DNA of 64,000 bases, from positions 53,571,459 to 53,635,458 of the forward strand of contig JAOANR010000004.1 in the NCBI GenBank assembly GCA_030278955.1. The letters run 5' to 3'. Positions 24,457 through 37,129 of the stretch are shown one piece after another. The first letter of the stretch is position 1. Every line of letters begins with the position of its first letter. The position numbers and the translations under genes were made by a program. The notes beneath the pieces were generated by a model that made no database searches, was not told where the DNA came from, and worked only from the letters and a program-made list of their open reading frames with translations. The DNA comes from Hygrophila difformis (Eukaryota; Streptophyta; Magnoliopsida; Lamiales; Acanthaceae).

Positions 24457-25892
24457 GTATCTCTATCAGTGAGAAAAAGGGCAATCTGAACTCTGAAGTT
24501 TGGGTCTTCAAAGGAGCGGAAAGCAATGGGTGGATTGGGTAAATGTACCCCTTAATTAAAGGATAATGTGCATCATAAATCAGTTCATCAAATCCCAAGA
24601 GTCGACGTTGAAGTTGATTTTGTAATACCTGTTAGTTTAATGGTGGAGAGAGCAGTACTTGAAAGTATTTTGTGGATACATGCCCATGAAGAGGTCTCTT
24701 CCCCAGAACCTTTCATGTGTGAATTTGGAAAAATCACTGCATTGACGACCTGCCAGGCAATGAATGACGAGGCTAGGGATCGCAGGATATATGAGATGCA
24801 CCGAGAAGAAATTATTTGAACTTGAGTACTCAAGCCATAATTGAACTGAACTGAAATTTTAATTATTCTGAGTCTTGATTATTGGCCTTTTTCTTGTAGG
24901 AGTAATTTATATTCCTGGTCCTTTCTTTTGTTGTATTTAAGCGGCTGTAACTGGAGGTTTCAATCATTTTCGTCAATAGTGGAGTATCATTTTGGCCAAA
25001 ACGTTGTAAGAGCTAAAATGTTCCAGGAGACTTGTTTTTATTTCTTATATTTTGCTTGCCGCTTTTTCCTCACAGACCCCAAAGTAGATGGGGTATTAAG
25101 GTGCCTTATAAAATTTCCCAGCATGCTGCTGCAAATGAAGTTGAGAAGGCAAGGTAATCCAAATTCCAAATTAATGTGCTGGTGCCTGGTTGACTGGTGT
25201 TGTGTTTTTCTTGTGAAGATGAAGGAAGCGACAGGGCAAGAAAGATACTGGACTCAATCAACTATACAGTTTAAAGGGAAATCAAGCTTAAGCTCACATC
25301 TGATGTAATAAGTGAGCGGCCCAATTGAAGCCCGCTCATTTAGCTGTCTGACACTCTGGCATGAATTAGCTGTTAGCTGTTAACTGATTCTGTGAGTAAT
25401 AATTAGTTAGCTGTTTGACAATTTCGAGACTAACTTTTTGCCTAGAATAAGCTAAAATCCAAAATGCTGCTATTTGCAGCGGTTTCAAAACAGCTGATTG
25501 AACACTGTTTTAAGTTATTTTGTCCTTTTAAATAAGCTAATTCAGTTAAAATTGCCTAAAATAAGCTAATTTCATATAGTTGTTTTGCCAGACAGGGCCT
25601 CTGACTCTGTTCAAAGTTCAAAGGGCTGATTATTAATTATCAAAACCTTCAGGGACTTAACGAAATTCCGCCGCACAAAACCCGACCCGCCATTTCGAAA
25701 TCAACATCTCCTCTATTGCTCTCGGCTCGCTTGTCTGTCCGCCTGTCCTCCCCAAAATTTCTTTTCTGAAATTCTCATTATTTTTCCATCAATTTTAAAA
25801 CTTTTAAATTTTTTTATTTTTATTTTTGTCACCAAACCGAAATAACGCTGCCCCCTTTTCACCACAAAAGTTTTAAAAAAATTCGTGGGATT
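24457..25892. other. Spacer between PPR and PHD-finger genes
   Basis: It contains the PPR 3' region, a stray copy of a PHD-gene exon (25150-25256) and a repeat-like block (25370-25600) with several TTAGCTG/CAGCTAA and AATAAGCTAA motifs ending ...TTTTGCCAGACAGGGCC, which resembles the end of a hAT-like plant repeat. The last ~200 bp are the probable 5' UTR of the PHD gene. Confidence 0.45.
25150..25256 (+). pseudogene. Partial duplicate of a PHD-gene exon
   Basis: The sequence GCAAGGTAATCCAAATTCC...GAAGGAAGC.ACAGGGCAAGAAAGAT is a clear but damaged copy of the exon at 27484-27570 of the downstream gene. It differs by a short insertion (TGACTGGTGTTGTG) and scattered substitutions that abolish the zinc-binding Cys pattern. 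Flanking sequence does not match, so only this exon fragment was copied. It is not functional. Confidence 0.75.
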
Positions 25893-28800
25893 ATGGCCTT
25901 CCATGTTGCGTGCCCAATTACCTGGTAAAACCCCCTTCTCTAATTTCATCACTCAGCCCAAATAATTTTACAGCATCAGTCACATTTATGTGTGGTATCT
26001 GTATCTGTCTGTTTGCGTTTCTTTCCCCCCTATTTCGTGTTCGTGTTATTTGATTTTCAAATTTTGAGTGTGGGACTGATGTGGGTTTTCATGTTTGGGT
26101 GAATCTTTTTTGTCTCTTTTTGTGTGTTTGCAATTGCAGCCGCAAGATATGTTTTTGTGCATTTGGGTTTCCGGCGGGGCTGCGGAGCGAGAAGGGCAAG
26201 AACGACTTTTTGCAGGAGGTGGCTAGGGTTGAGCAGTTCTTGAGTGACCCGTGGCTGATCAAGGCCAGGGAGAATGCAACGATTCAGGTTAAGGTTCCGA
26301 AGGTGGTTGTTTCTTCCGCTCCGGTCCCTCCGGCGCCTCAATTTCCTGCGGCGGAATCCGTCGGAGCTGGGGTTGGAGGAGATGAGGCCGCGAAGATGGC
26401 AGCTTCGTCGCGAGTGAAGAGGGCTGTGCTGCAGAAGCAAGCTGTTGCGGCGTCAATGGTGGCAGAGGATTATGCCAGGAAGTTCGAATCTGGTGATTTA
26501 GTGGTGAGTTACTTGCAATTTTGAAATTCAAATTGTATTTACTTTGGGTTTATTCAGGTTTTGCTATATCTTTGTTGAGTGTATTTGTTAAAATTGAGGT
26601 ATTCTCTGTTGGTGATCTTATATCTTATTCTACTCTGGTTTCACGCAATGGTTCATTGGATGTCTTTGGATTTGATTCATGCATTTGTATGCTTTTTGTT
26701 TGCTGCATACTTGTATTTGGAATTAATTTTTTGTTTACTTTCATTGTAGGTTCAACTGTGTTCCTCACATTGCATTAGTTACTTTTGGCCTTAATTAGCA
26801 CATAGAACCATTCTTCTTATATGGTTTGTGGGTGCATTACAGCTGTGGCTGACGTTTGTTATAGCTATGTTATGTTCATTATTATTATTAATTGTAGTCC
26901 ATTTTCTGGTTACTATTCTTACTAATGATGAGTTTGGTAAGATTTTACACACTCAGAAATTAACGTGTTTCTTTCAGGAGAAAGGTCTTTTCTGCATTCA
27001 CTATCTTATAGATTTGTTGAGAAGTTAATCCTATGCAGTTGGTTGGATTGGGATGAGAGTGGCTTTTCATCTAATTAGTAGTTTAAACTGAAAACAGAAT
27101 TGACTGAGAAAATCCAGGTTATGATGATTATGAATTGTCTTGTTGAGAAGTTTTTTGTCTATGTAGTGTTATTCAAAGAGCAGAAGTTTCTTAGCTCTTA
27201 CCGAGTATTATTATAAAATGTATATTCAATTCGATGATGTACAAAGAATTTTTGGTGTCTCCATGCCCTTGGGTTATGAGGATGGAACTCGCGTTCTGTT
27301 TTATCCACTTTTTCTCTCAGTGATAAGCATGCCTATCACTGTCCCAGAATATGCGCACCTTGAAATTAGTACTTACATTTCCGTTGATGATATCATCTTC
27401 AGTCAAATTGCTTTCGTTCAGCTAGTGGTTGACTATGCTCTTACATTTTTTTACATGATATTGTGAAGGATGTTGGAGAAGAGCAAGGTAATCCAAACTC
27501 CAAAGTAATGTGTCGCTTGTGCTTTTCTGGTGAAAATGAAGGAAGCAATAGGGCAAGAAAGATGCTATCTTGCAGTAGTTGTGGCAAGAAGTATCACCGA
27601 AGTTGTTTGAAAGCTTGGTCTCAAAACAGAGGTAGTATCTTTTGCTCCAACAATTTCATAGTTCTTGGGTTTTTAGTGATGAGTACCTGGTTTCAGATCT
27701 TTTTCACTGGAGCTCTTGGGCCTGTCCATCTTGCCGTACATGTGAGGTAAAAAAAAATCAATGTCTTTTTCCTTATAGTATTACCTGATTGTGTATAAGA
27801 TTTGAAATCTTCTGCATCAAACTTTAGGAAGCATTAAAATGGGTTAGTTTAAGATGGGGTAGAATTATTTAATTTACTTGTTGAATGGAGATAGTTTTAA
27901 TGCTTCCCTGGAATTAGAGTAAAAGTTAGAAGCTACCCCACAGCAATTCAGTTATTTTAATGTATACCTTGTGAGGGTGTAGCCTCTGTGCCCCCATCAT
28001 TTGCCTTTTATGACATACCGGAAACACTTCTGATCATAATGGAGGGCTGGTAAAATACATTCTAATTTCTCATTTATGCATTAATTGTATTTTGATATAC
28101 TTTATTACTGTAGGTCTGCCGAAGAACTGGGGATCCGAGTAAATTTATGTTCTGTAAAAGGTGTGATGGTGCTTATCACTGTTACTGTCAACAGCCCCCA
28201 CACAAGGTGTGTTTTGCATATCCTATCCTTGCATCTATTCAGAGTAAAAATGGGCTTGAGTAGGTTCACTTTGCACTCATGCAGAATGTCGGTCATGGTC
28301 CTTATTTGTGTCCAAAACACACCAAGTGTCATAGCTGCAGCTCTACTGTGCCTGGAAATGGTTTAAGTGTGAGGTATGACTTTGACCCATTATTGATGGT
28401 TTTAATTTCTTTTGCATACCAGGAAAGGTATTCATTTTTTTTCTTATACCTTATGTTTCTTTTCTTTCAAAAATCCTGTATGCTGCTATTATCCTGAAGG
28501 ATATGAGGTTGTCTTCTTAATTCTAATGGTGCATTCTTGGATTCCTTGTGTGGATTCAATCCCTTTTCCCCAACACACATGCACACACCCATGGACTCCA
28601 ACCAGCATGAAGAGATGAAGAAAGTTGGAATATGCAGTCTTCTCATAAACATTAAACTTTAAATGCTCCAGGTGGTTTTTGGGCTATACTTGTTGTGATG
28701 CATGTGGAAGATTGTTTGTGAAGGGAAACTACTGTCCTGTTTGTTTGAAGGTATGATGTCATGCTTCTGATTATTTATTTTGACTTTGGTTTTACATCTT

Positions 28801-31463
28801 GCAAGAAATTACACATCGATGACTGACCAGTTGAAGTAAAATGCCAACTTTCTCAAGCAGCAAAGGCACAGCTGACTGCTTACGTATTTGTCTAACGAAC
28901 TGCAGGTGTATAGAGACTCTGAATCAACTCCTATGGTATGCTGTGATATCTGCCAGCGCTGGGTGCATTGCCCCTGTGATGGGATAAGGTTTCTTAACTT
29001 TATTCAAATATGCCCCATTCTTTTCTGTAGCAGCTTATGTTAATATTATATTTGGTAGTTGAATCTTTTTTTTCTGTATCTTATGATAAACACTACTTAA
29101 GAAAAAGGAATAAATTCCAAAATCTGATGCAATCCAATAATTACCCCTTTGTTACCATATCTTAATAATTCATAAATGTTTTATTCATTAACTGGATTCT
29201 GGAATTATTGCCATATGGTCTAACAGTTACCAAATTGTGTGAAATATGCTGTTAGAATAGAAGACTTGGTAGTAAAATATACGGAATGCATCTCTTGGCC
29301 TCCTGTGTTGAACATTTTAGTTTTTGTTAACTGCAGAGTAAATGATCTTGAAAGTGTTGTTTTGGAAAATTGACTGCACGAGAGGGCCTAGGATGAGTGT
29401 AAGGGTGATACATGCCCAATAAGGAGCAGCTCACTATATGTTGTTCTCCTATAAGTCATAACCTTGCATTTTGTCTGAGTAGGGAGTGGATTTAAACACA
29501 GATTTTGTATTCAACTTGAATTGTAGTCTCTTGGGATGCTTTGCTTTTAATAATATTTTCTAGGGAGACCTGTTCTGTATTTGATTGAAGCTTAATTATT
29601 TCTTTTACTGATGTTTGTTGGAAACTTTTGTCCAGTGATGCAAAATACATGCAGTTTCAAGTAGATGGAAACCTTCAATATGTTTGTCCTATGTGCCGGG
29701 GGGAATGCTGCCAGGTCTGTTTATTCGATGACTGGTATACTAGGATTTACATCGTGCCTGTGTTGTAATTTCCCTTAATTTTTCTTCCTGTTACCAGGTT
29801 AGAACTATTGAGGATGCTGTTCCTGAGCTATGGAGACGAAGAGATGAAGCCGATAAGGATTTGATAGCAACCTTGAGGGCAGCTGCTGGTCTACCCACCC
29901 AAGATGAAATTTTTGATATTTCACCTTTCTCCGATGATGAAGAAAGTGGAACGTTGCTAAAAAATGAACAAGGGCGATCTTTTAAGTTTCCGGTCAAAGG
30001 TTTTGGAGATAAATCACCAAAAAAGAGCAAAGACCATGGAAAGAAATCATCCAAGAAAGGCAAGAAAAAAGGGAACGACACAACCTCAATCAGTGCAGGA
30101 GATGTGTATCACGGTGCTGGTGGGCAAGTTGATGGTCCACTTGGACATGATACTGTCAGTAACAAGAGAGAAGAAACACAATCCCCAGGCGCAGATGATA
30201 CTTATTCTCCAGTGACTGGAAGTGTGATGGAAGGCCTTACTGTAGCAAATGAGGCATCAGTATCCAAACTCAAATCTGAAGATGAGATGAAGCCTACCAA
30301 CATAACTAAAGCATCAAGAGCCATCAAAATAAAGAGTAGTAGTAGATCTCGTGGCTTCGTTGACAGTGAAGATACTGGAACAAACAGTGATGCGCCCAAG
30401 CCTGCACATGGACCAAAGCTTGTTATACATTTGGGTGGGCGGGGTAGGAATACAATTACTCCTCCAAGATCTGAAGTGTTAAGCTATAAAAGAGCCCAAG
30501 ATATGACTTCCCCAAATGGTATGTCATCTGTTACTGTGTTTTACTCTGTCTGCACTGTGAACTTTATCTCTTGTTAAAAAGCACTTGTTCGTGGTTTGTT
30601 GTTTGTTTCTGAAACGAAATAGACCAAGTAAAAGGATCCAAGCCACGAGAGAATGAAGGGCACTCGATGAAGCTCAAGAATGCCAAATCACAACACTCCA
30701 ATCCGAGCACGAAACAGTTTGGAGAGTTTGCTGATGGGTATGAATCTGTTTCTTCAAAGAACAAATACTCTTTACTAGGAAAAAGAGGCAATGAAGAGAT
30801 TACGTATGCAAGGAGGGGATCTCAAGATCCAACAGGCAGGAAGAAGTCTGGCACAGGAGATTTAATTGATGACAATAGTAGCATGCCCTCCATTTCACAG
30901 GCTTCGTCAAAGGATCACAGGCCATATTTGAAGTTTAAAATTCACAGAAATTCGAACACTGGAAACCAAAATGTTTCCAGTAATTTGAACACTGGAAATC
31001 AAAAGCCATCACCTCTTCCTGTGAAGGAAGAGATAACCTACACGCGGGGGCAAAGGTCAAAACGGAAGAGGCCGGCTGGACTGGGCGATGATGACCTGTC
31101 TCAGTTGCGTGAAGAAAACTCAATGAAAGACTTATCCGATGCCAATTGGATACTGCAGAAATTGGGAAAAGATGCTGCCGGGAAAAGAGTAGAAATTCAT
31201 CAGGCAGCCATTGATTCCTGGTAATGTAACGCTCATCTTTTTTAATTTAGAAACCTTTCTGAAGCATGTTACTATTGTCAATTCCTATATGCTACAATAA
31301 CGTTAAATTTCTGTTTTCCTCTTTATCCAGGTGCCGGGGAACAGTAACTGAAATATCTGAGGATGCAACGATGGTTTCTATAGCTCTTGACGATGGGAAA
31401 ACCAAGAACTTTGAACTTGGAAAGCATGGAATCCGTTTTGTTTCACAAAAGCCAAAGCACTGA
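25893..31463 (+). CDS. Multi-PHD-finger nuclear protein with Tudor-like C-terminus
   Basis: Twelve exons (25893-25924, 26140-26503, 27469-27631, 27697-27746, 28114-28206, 28285-28373, 28672-28750, 28906-28988, 29636-29714, 29798-30518, 30623-31220, 31331-31463) join in phase to 827 aa. The N-terminus MAFHVACPITC plus RKICFCAFGFP is the start I recognise for this plant PHD family. Residues ~145-340 hold a dense Cys/His region of several PHD-type fingers: MCRLCFSGE...SCSSCGKKYH, CPSCRTCEVCRRTGDPSKFM, CDGAYHCYCQQPPHK, then CCDACGRLF and MVCCDICQRWVHCPCDGI. A long charged, low-complexity region with KKSKDHGKKSSKKGKKKGN follows. The last ~65 residues, ending GTVTEISEDATMVSIALDDGK, look like a Tudor/SH3-like barrel. 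PHD fingers read histone H3 tails, so a chromatin role is expected; which mark is bound is not readable. Confidence 0.88.
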
Positions 31464-32526
31464 TTCAGATCTTTTCTGGTATATATAACTCTGAAACACG
31501 GCCAAAACATCCATCAGTCAACTACTAACTGCATTTGTGTCTTTGAAAGAGATTCAGGAAAGTGAAGCAACTGTTTCCTCCTCCATGTTAACATTGCCAG
31601 CCAGTCGTTGCCCAAGCGGTAGAACAAGTAGGATAGATCGTTGGCGTAAACACATTTAGATTATGCATCGCAGTTAGTTGTTACTGCTGCTCTGTGATGT
31701 CCTATGGTGAAACCTGTTTTGCAACACTCACGTATATGTGTTTAGGGCTGCAAAGTGTGCATAGAATTCAGGACCTTGTAATTCTTGTAATGTAGCGTAT
31801 GTACAACTTGTACGAGATATTACAGCACTGCTGCTGCTATTGCAATCTTCAAATAAAGAATGGTTCTTCTATTACAGCACTCGCAGCGTCATAATTCCTT
31901 CCATCACCAGCGGTACGGGTGGGGAAGATGTTTGTAAATTGAAAAAAATTCGTGATTTTAAAATTATTTCTATCAAAGAAATTTTGATCAAACCAGCAGT
32001 TGGCAGCAGTTGGTTTGAGTGGATGGGCTCTAAATTTTGATCAAAACTTAAATACAAATTCATATGTAGTACGTATTTTGTTGTTTTCTTTTAAATGACA
32101 ATTATATATATTAAAGTTACTATTACCTTTTAATATGGATATTTATTTATTAAAGTTATGGTTTATTTATTTTTTAAAAGTTGACCTTTATTTTGGAATG
32201 GGCTTTGGTGCAGCTGCTGTACATGCAGCTGATGATGGCCCAAATAAATAAAATGATGTGTAACAAATAGATTATGTTTACGTCTTATTAAATGATATAA
32301 TATGGGACCCACAAATCTCCAGATTTTTGCATACTCGTGCAGGTTGGAGAGAATTCAGAAAAATCCCACCGTCTTCGCAGGGTTGTTATATGGTGGGATA
32401 TGGGAGACATCACTTTTAGAATGGGAGATATCACGTTGCACCTGCAGACTAAATTCACGTCTGCACCATAACCGAACTGCTTTATTTTTATTATTAATGG
32501 GATGGAAGTAAAAAGAATGAATGATA

Positions 32527-33860
32527 ATTTAATGGAATAATTGCCAAATAAGTCTTTTCTTGTCATTTTTTCCAGATCCATCCTATTCAAATTTTTGGCG
32601 CCTATTAGTCCGCTTCATTTGCTAATTAAAACCAAATCCGTCCCAAACTCACTAATCCAAATCAATTAGAGATTTAATCAGAAAAATTGCCAAAAACGTC
32701 CATTTTCTTGTTGTTTTTTCCGAACCCATCCTCTACAACCCTTGCAAATAATGGCTCCAAAGCTCCAACTGTTGTGATCATTGCATTAAATATAATATAC
32801 TTTTGTGCATTATTTATTTATTTATTTATTTTTTCTGCAGTCTACATTATACTGTCACAACTACAAGCACGATGTTTTCAATGCATATCGTATTCTCATG
32901 TCAAACATGAAAAAACCTAATTATATGCATTGCATACTCTCATACAATACCATCAAACATTGGTTCGAAATTAAATATTTCATCGGCGCCTTTCTTCAAA
33001 ATAAAAGTAAATGGCAAACCAATGACATTAAATCTTATTCATTACCACTTTTACTAATCACAACTTCCTTCTTAAAAAAAAGAACAAATCGACCATGTTG
33101 GAATCCGGATGGCATATCAAAACGTTGGAAATGATACTTCATTTCAATAATACAAAAAATGGGCAATAATCAACTCTACGCAAATAAGTTTCTAATCTCT
33201 GCCTACTTCATTTATTTTAACATTTGAGTGCTCCACAAATTCATCCGCTCTCTGAAATGCCTCATTCACATTGACAATTTTCATACCTAATTCCTTCTTT
33301 GCTTGGATGGCGACCCCACTAGCTTGTCATTGAGCCCTCATTGGTTGTGTCCATGGTTACATGTTCATTTTTGTTTTGAAGGAAGACACCGTTGGAATAT
33401 GTAATTTTGAATTTGATGTCATTATAATGTGAATATGTAATGCATCTAATTAATTAGGTTTCTTGATTGTTGACATGCGAATATGATATGCATTGAATAT
33501 TTTTGACTTGTAGATGTGATGGTATAATGTAGACTGTAGAAACAAAAAAGAACAAAATATAATGCACAAAAGTAGATTATATTTAATGCAATTATCACAA
33601 CAGTTGAAGCCAATTATTTGCAAAGGTTGAAGATGACGGATTTGGACAAAACGACAAGAAAATGAATGTTTTTGGCAATTTTTCTGATTAGATCTATAAT
33701 TGACTTGGATTAGTGAGTTTAGGACGGATTTGATTTTAATTAGCAAATGAAGCGAACTAACAGGGGCCAAAAATTCGAATAGGACGGATTTGGAAAAAAT
33801 GACAAGAAAAAGGATTTCTAAAAAGGATTTCTTTGGCAATTATTCCATAATTTAATAGTA
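32527..33860. mobile_element. Non-autonomous element with ~0.4-kb terminal inverted repeats
   Basis: Left arm ~32527-32932 and right arm ~33438-33860 are diverged reverse complements. Matching landmarks include GGAATAATTGCC / GGCAATTATTCC at the outer ends, ATTAGCAAATGAAG and its complement, GTTGTGATCATTGCATTAAATATAAT and its complement, and TCAATGCATATC near the inner ends. The ~500-bp spacer codes for nothing recognisable. The 7-mer AATGATA directly flanks both ends (32520-32526 and 33861-33867) and may be the target duplication. Arm length suggests a Mutator-like or foldback element; superfamily is not certain. Confidence 0.65.
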
Positions 33861-33911
33861 AATGATAGTGGATTGACTGACCCAACTTCATTAACATTAT
33901 ATAGAACTGGG

Positions 33912-33919
33912 AAAAAAAA
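33912..33919 (-). terminator. Pol III terminator of tRNA-Glu
   Basis: Eight A residues on the plus strand form an oligo(T) run on the tRNA-coding strand about 3 nt past the 3' end of the tRNA gene, the standard RNA polymerase III stop. Confidence 0.8.
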
Positions 33920-33921
33920 TG

Positions 33922-33994
33922 TTCCGTTGCCGGGACTTGAACCCGGGTCTCTCGGGTGAGAGCCGAGTATCCTAACCACCTAGACTACAACGGA
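33922..33994 (-). tRNA. tRNA-Glu (anticodon CTC)
   Basis: Read on the minus strand, the 73-nt gene begins TCCGTTG and ends CAACGGA plus discriminator A, giving a perfect 7-bp acceptor stem. The D arm is TCTAGGTGGTTAGGA. The anticodon arm CTCGG-CTCTCAC-CCGAG has a 7-nt loop with anticodon CTC, decoding GAG (Glu). The T arm is CCCGGG TTCAAGT CCCGG, one mismatch or bulge from the usual 5-bp stem, and serves as the B box (GGTTCAAGTCC). There is no intron and CCA is not encoded, as expected for a nuclear plant tRNA. A run of T after the gene on the minus strand (AAAAAAAA at 33912-33919) is the pol III terminator. Confidence 0.95.
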
Positions 33995-34188
33995 CTTGTG
34001 ATGCAAAGCGTATATTCATTTCATAAATATCAATACTGTCACACACGTCAATCGGAAGCCACTACTCTCACTGCAATTTGAACAGATTCAAAATACATTT
34101 ATGCCGTGCATTGCGATAGTCGATAGGGATGCTCATATAGCGATCGTGGATGGCTGAGTCGATCTAAGAGAACGTAAGCAATTTCAGT

Positions 34189-37129
34189 ATGGACCATAGC
34201 ACTGAAACCGGGGTGATTCCGTTGAGCTCCGGGACGAATTGGATCATTGATCACGGCTCTCTGGATGCTTCCGTCGCCGTCGAGTCCTCCGATTGCCCAA
34301 TACCTGAATCCGTCTTGGAATCCCGGAAATCGCCTCTGATTCTGAGGCCTGATGGCTCCGATTCTGGGCCTTGCGAAATCACGAGTAATTTCTTGGGCCT
34401 TTTTCTCCTTCTGTTTCTTTTGCTGAGCAATTTTGGTTCCAGGTTTAACCAGGGTTCTTATATTTAGGGTTTGATAATTGGGGAGTTCTGTATATCAAAT
34501 TCAAATTGATTTTTTTGATTGTGTTTTGGATAGATTGTTCGAAGTTTATTATCCTAGACAGAGTATACTAGATGGATTAAATTTATTTTAAAGCGAAATC
34601 CCCACAACAATTTCATCTTTCTCTCGACCGTTATGTAGCGTAAGTTAATCATCTTGTGATGACTAACAGCATACGTTCTTTGCAGTTCATTTTGAGCAGA
34701 AGTTTGACATTTCCCAAATTTATGTGAGAAGCACTGCGCGGGTGTATGAGATTTATTATGCACGCACTTCTCATAGTGGCAATGAGTATCTATGCACTGT
34801 TCGGTGTGGTGTCGCTGAGAGAGATGGAAAGGTACTCCAAACCGCTATCATGGTAGATGTGGATAGACATAGGGATAGTTCGTCGGAAGAATTGGCCGAA
34901 GAAATTGCGACGAGTGCGGGGAGCACTTCCAATGGTGACGATGATTGGGTTAATATTAAAAATCCTGGCGATGGGATATCTTCATCGGAAAGGATTAATT
35001 CTGACCGAATAGAAAGCGTGCAGGTATGGTTAATTACTGTATTCACTTACCCTTTTCTGGTGCTCCAAATTGAAAATTCTGTTTTCTTGTTTTTTCCTCC
35101 GAAATATATCTCCAAAACAATTGATAGCTTTTCCCCCTGAAATATATTCCATGTGCAAGGAAATTGAATCAGTGATGTCCTGCGACTTCCCTATTTTCTG
35201 CCTGTAGCTTGAATGGGTAGTATCAGTTTTCATGTATGCCACAAGTTTACTGGGTTATGTTACATGTATTTGTAGGATCTTTATGAGGCTACAGCAGAAA
35301 TAAGTGACGCAGAACCTTGTTCGTTGCTTACAATTAGATTGCTATCACTTCAGGACAAAGGCAACTTATATGTTGATGAAATATATGTATTTGTGGACCC
35401 TGCAGAATCCAATGATTCTGGAAATGAAGCAGCATTGGCAGCTAGCTCTACTCAAAGTTCATTAATGGCGATGATGGTACCTACTCTTCTTCAATTATCG
35501 AAATCAGGTGTCGGCTGGGTGCAAGATAAACGTGGTTCTGAAGAAGCACTTAAGGATAATAAGACGGAAGCTAGGTCCAAACAAATTGATCAAGTTGATG
35601 CTGGATTGCATAAAAATCAAGTTCAACATATGGAGTCAAAAACACATGATAAGGGTATATCTGACTCTGCTGAACCCCACCAACCCACTATAGAAAATAA
35701 TAGTAGTGCTGAGGCTGTAAACAATAACACTTTGCCTGCTAGAAATCTTGAAAACACTTTAGAGCAGCTTGTTTCTCGAGTGAGTAGAATGGAAGATATA
35801 TTCTTGAGGTTTGAAGAGAAAATGTTGAGGCCCATTGAAAGCATCGAAGCTCGGCTTCAACATGTTGAGCTTCAACTTGAAAAGCTTTCCCAGAGTTCTC
35901 TTGGTTCTGGTATTCCACATGTCACAGGAATATGTGCTTCAGCACACTCATGTAGCAAATCAAATTCAAGCCCGCTCTGCAATGACAAGAATGTTTTCTC
36001 GACTTGTGGCCCTTCAGAAATTGAAAAGAAAGATCTGTCCTGTGATGCCATGCCCGAGGTACCCCAATTCCAAGATACAAGAATTCAACCAGGTCTTGTT
36101 GTTTCTGCACCTGACTTTTCATACGATGAAGATGAAGAAGATGGTGTGACAACATTGGAGGATTCTCCATGCATTAAACCGAAGAAAGCTTTATCTGTTG
36201 ATGATGCTTTAGCAGCAGCACTCAGTGGATTTTTATCTACTGCTTTGAATAATTTTTCTGTGGATATTAAGGAAACTTCAGGTTGTTCCACTGAAGTTAA
36301 GGAAGACCTACATCAGGAACTTGAAGGATTGCAAGAAATCACTGGCGAAGAATTCCCTGTTGGGGAGAACACTGATGGAGGGTCATTGCAGTATACCCAA
36401 GTCCTAGCCATCAAGGCTCCTGATTTCAATGCAGATGAATTTGGAAATGAGGATGAATTGAAGGATTCCGAGGCTTCTTTGGGTATGGGTTTATGTGAAA
36501 ATGAGGAGAAAGGACACGATGATCAAGTTGCTTCTCCTCGCAGTCTAAGCACAGATTTTCCATTTAGTTCTGTGGATTCATACCATTTCTGTGAAAATAA
36601 AAGCGGCAGTGGCTTTGAGATGGAAAACAATGGTGAATCCTCTGATGTTCCAATTGAGGTGACTAATGACAATTATTCCTTCAAAGTTTCCAAGGAATCC
36701 GTGGAAACCGAAAATCTGCATATTGACGATGCATCTGAAGTTCCAGAAAAGAATGTCATAGCAGCAGACAAGTGCACTGAAGATGCAATGCCACTTAATT
36801 CTGACGACTCTTTAAGTTCTTTGGACTTTAACTTTCCTATTTTAGATGTGAAATTCGCGTCTGATGTCTCTAGCAATCCTGAGTCCCCCCTTGAAGTTCT
36901 TTTGTATGGATCAATCAGCTCTAGTATTGAACCTCATCCGATTCATGAATGCCTTGATGGGAGCCCTACTTCTGTCACCGACTGTACTGAAGCAACCAAT
37001 TCTTTTCCAGGCGGCTCTCTCTTGGTAGATATTGGTGTTTCTAGTGCTGATGATGTCCCCAACATGGAGGGAGGATGTTATGACTTGTCTCCCCCAAGCA
37101 GCCCTACAATAGATGTGAGCCTCATTTAG
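34189..37129 (+). CDS. Conserved-looking plant protein of unknown function (795 aa)
   Basis: Three exons (34189-34384, 34686-35023, 35276-37129) join in phase (ATC ACG A|TT CAT) to 795 aa. I do not recognise a named family. The first ~220 residues look like one folded domain rich in beta strands: TNWIIDHGSLDASVAV, HFEQKFDISQIYVRSTARVY, CSLLTIRLLSLQDKGNLYV and DEIYVFVDP. The pattern of paired strands with a buried 'KFDISQIYV' segment resembles a galactose-binding/discoidin-like jelly roll, but this is inference. Residues ~330-370 (LENTLEQLVSRVSRMEDIF through LEKLSQSS) form a coiled coil. The C-terminal 400 residues are acidic, serine-rich and probably disordered, with repeated phrases such as KAPDFNADE and SAPDFSYDE. 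A GT donor-like site lies just before the stop (GAT|GTGAGC), so an alternative last exon cannot be excluded. Confidence 0.75.

Larger units (their letters stand above)
31464..34188. other. Spacer with long-TIR element and tRNA
   Basis: Between the PHD gene and the next gene lie 3' UTR sequence, a ~1.3-kb element with long inverted ends (32527-33860), and a tRNA-Glu gene (33922-33994). A block at 32205-32460 has repeated CTGCAG/GCAGCTG motifs and a GGTGGGATATGGGAGACATCAC / GGGAGATATCAC pair, but I could not define element ends there. Confidence 0.5.

Noticed and set aside
24568..24819. 83-codon ORF after the PPR gene
   Set aside because: No similarity to known domains and weak coding character; likely PPR 3' UTR or spacer.
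37081..37129. Possible additional exon after GAT|GTGAGC at the end of the 795-aa protein
   Set aside because: No downstream exon with plausible coding was found within 400 bp, so the in-frame TAG was kept as the stop.
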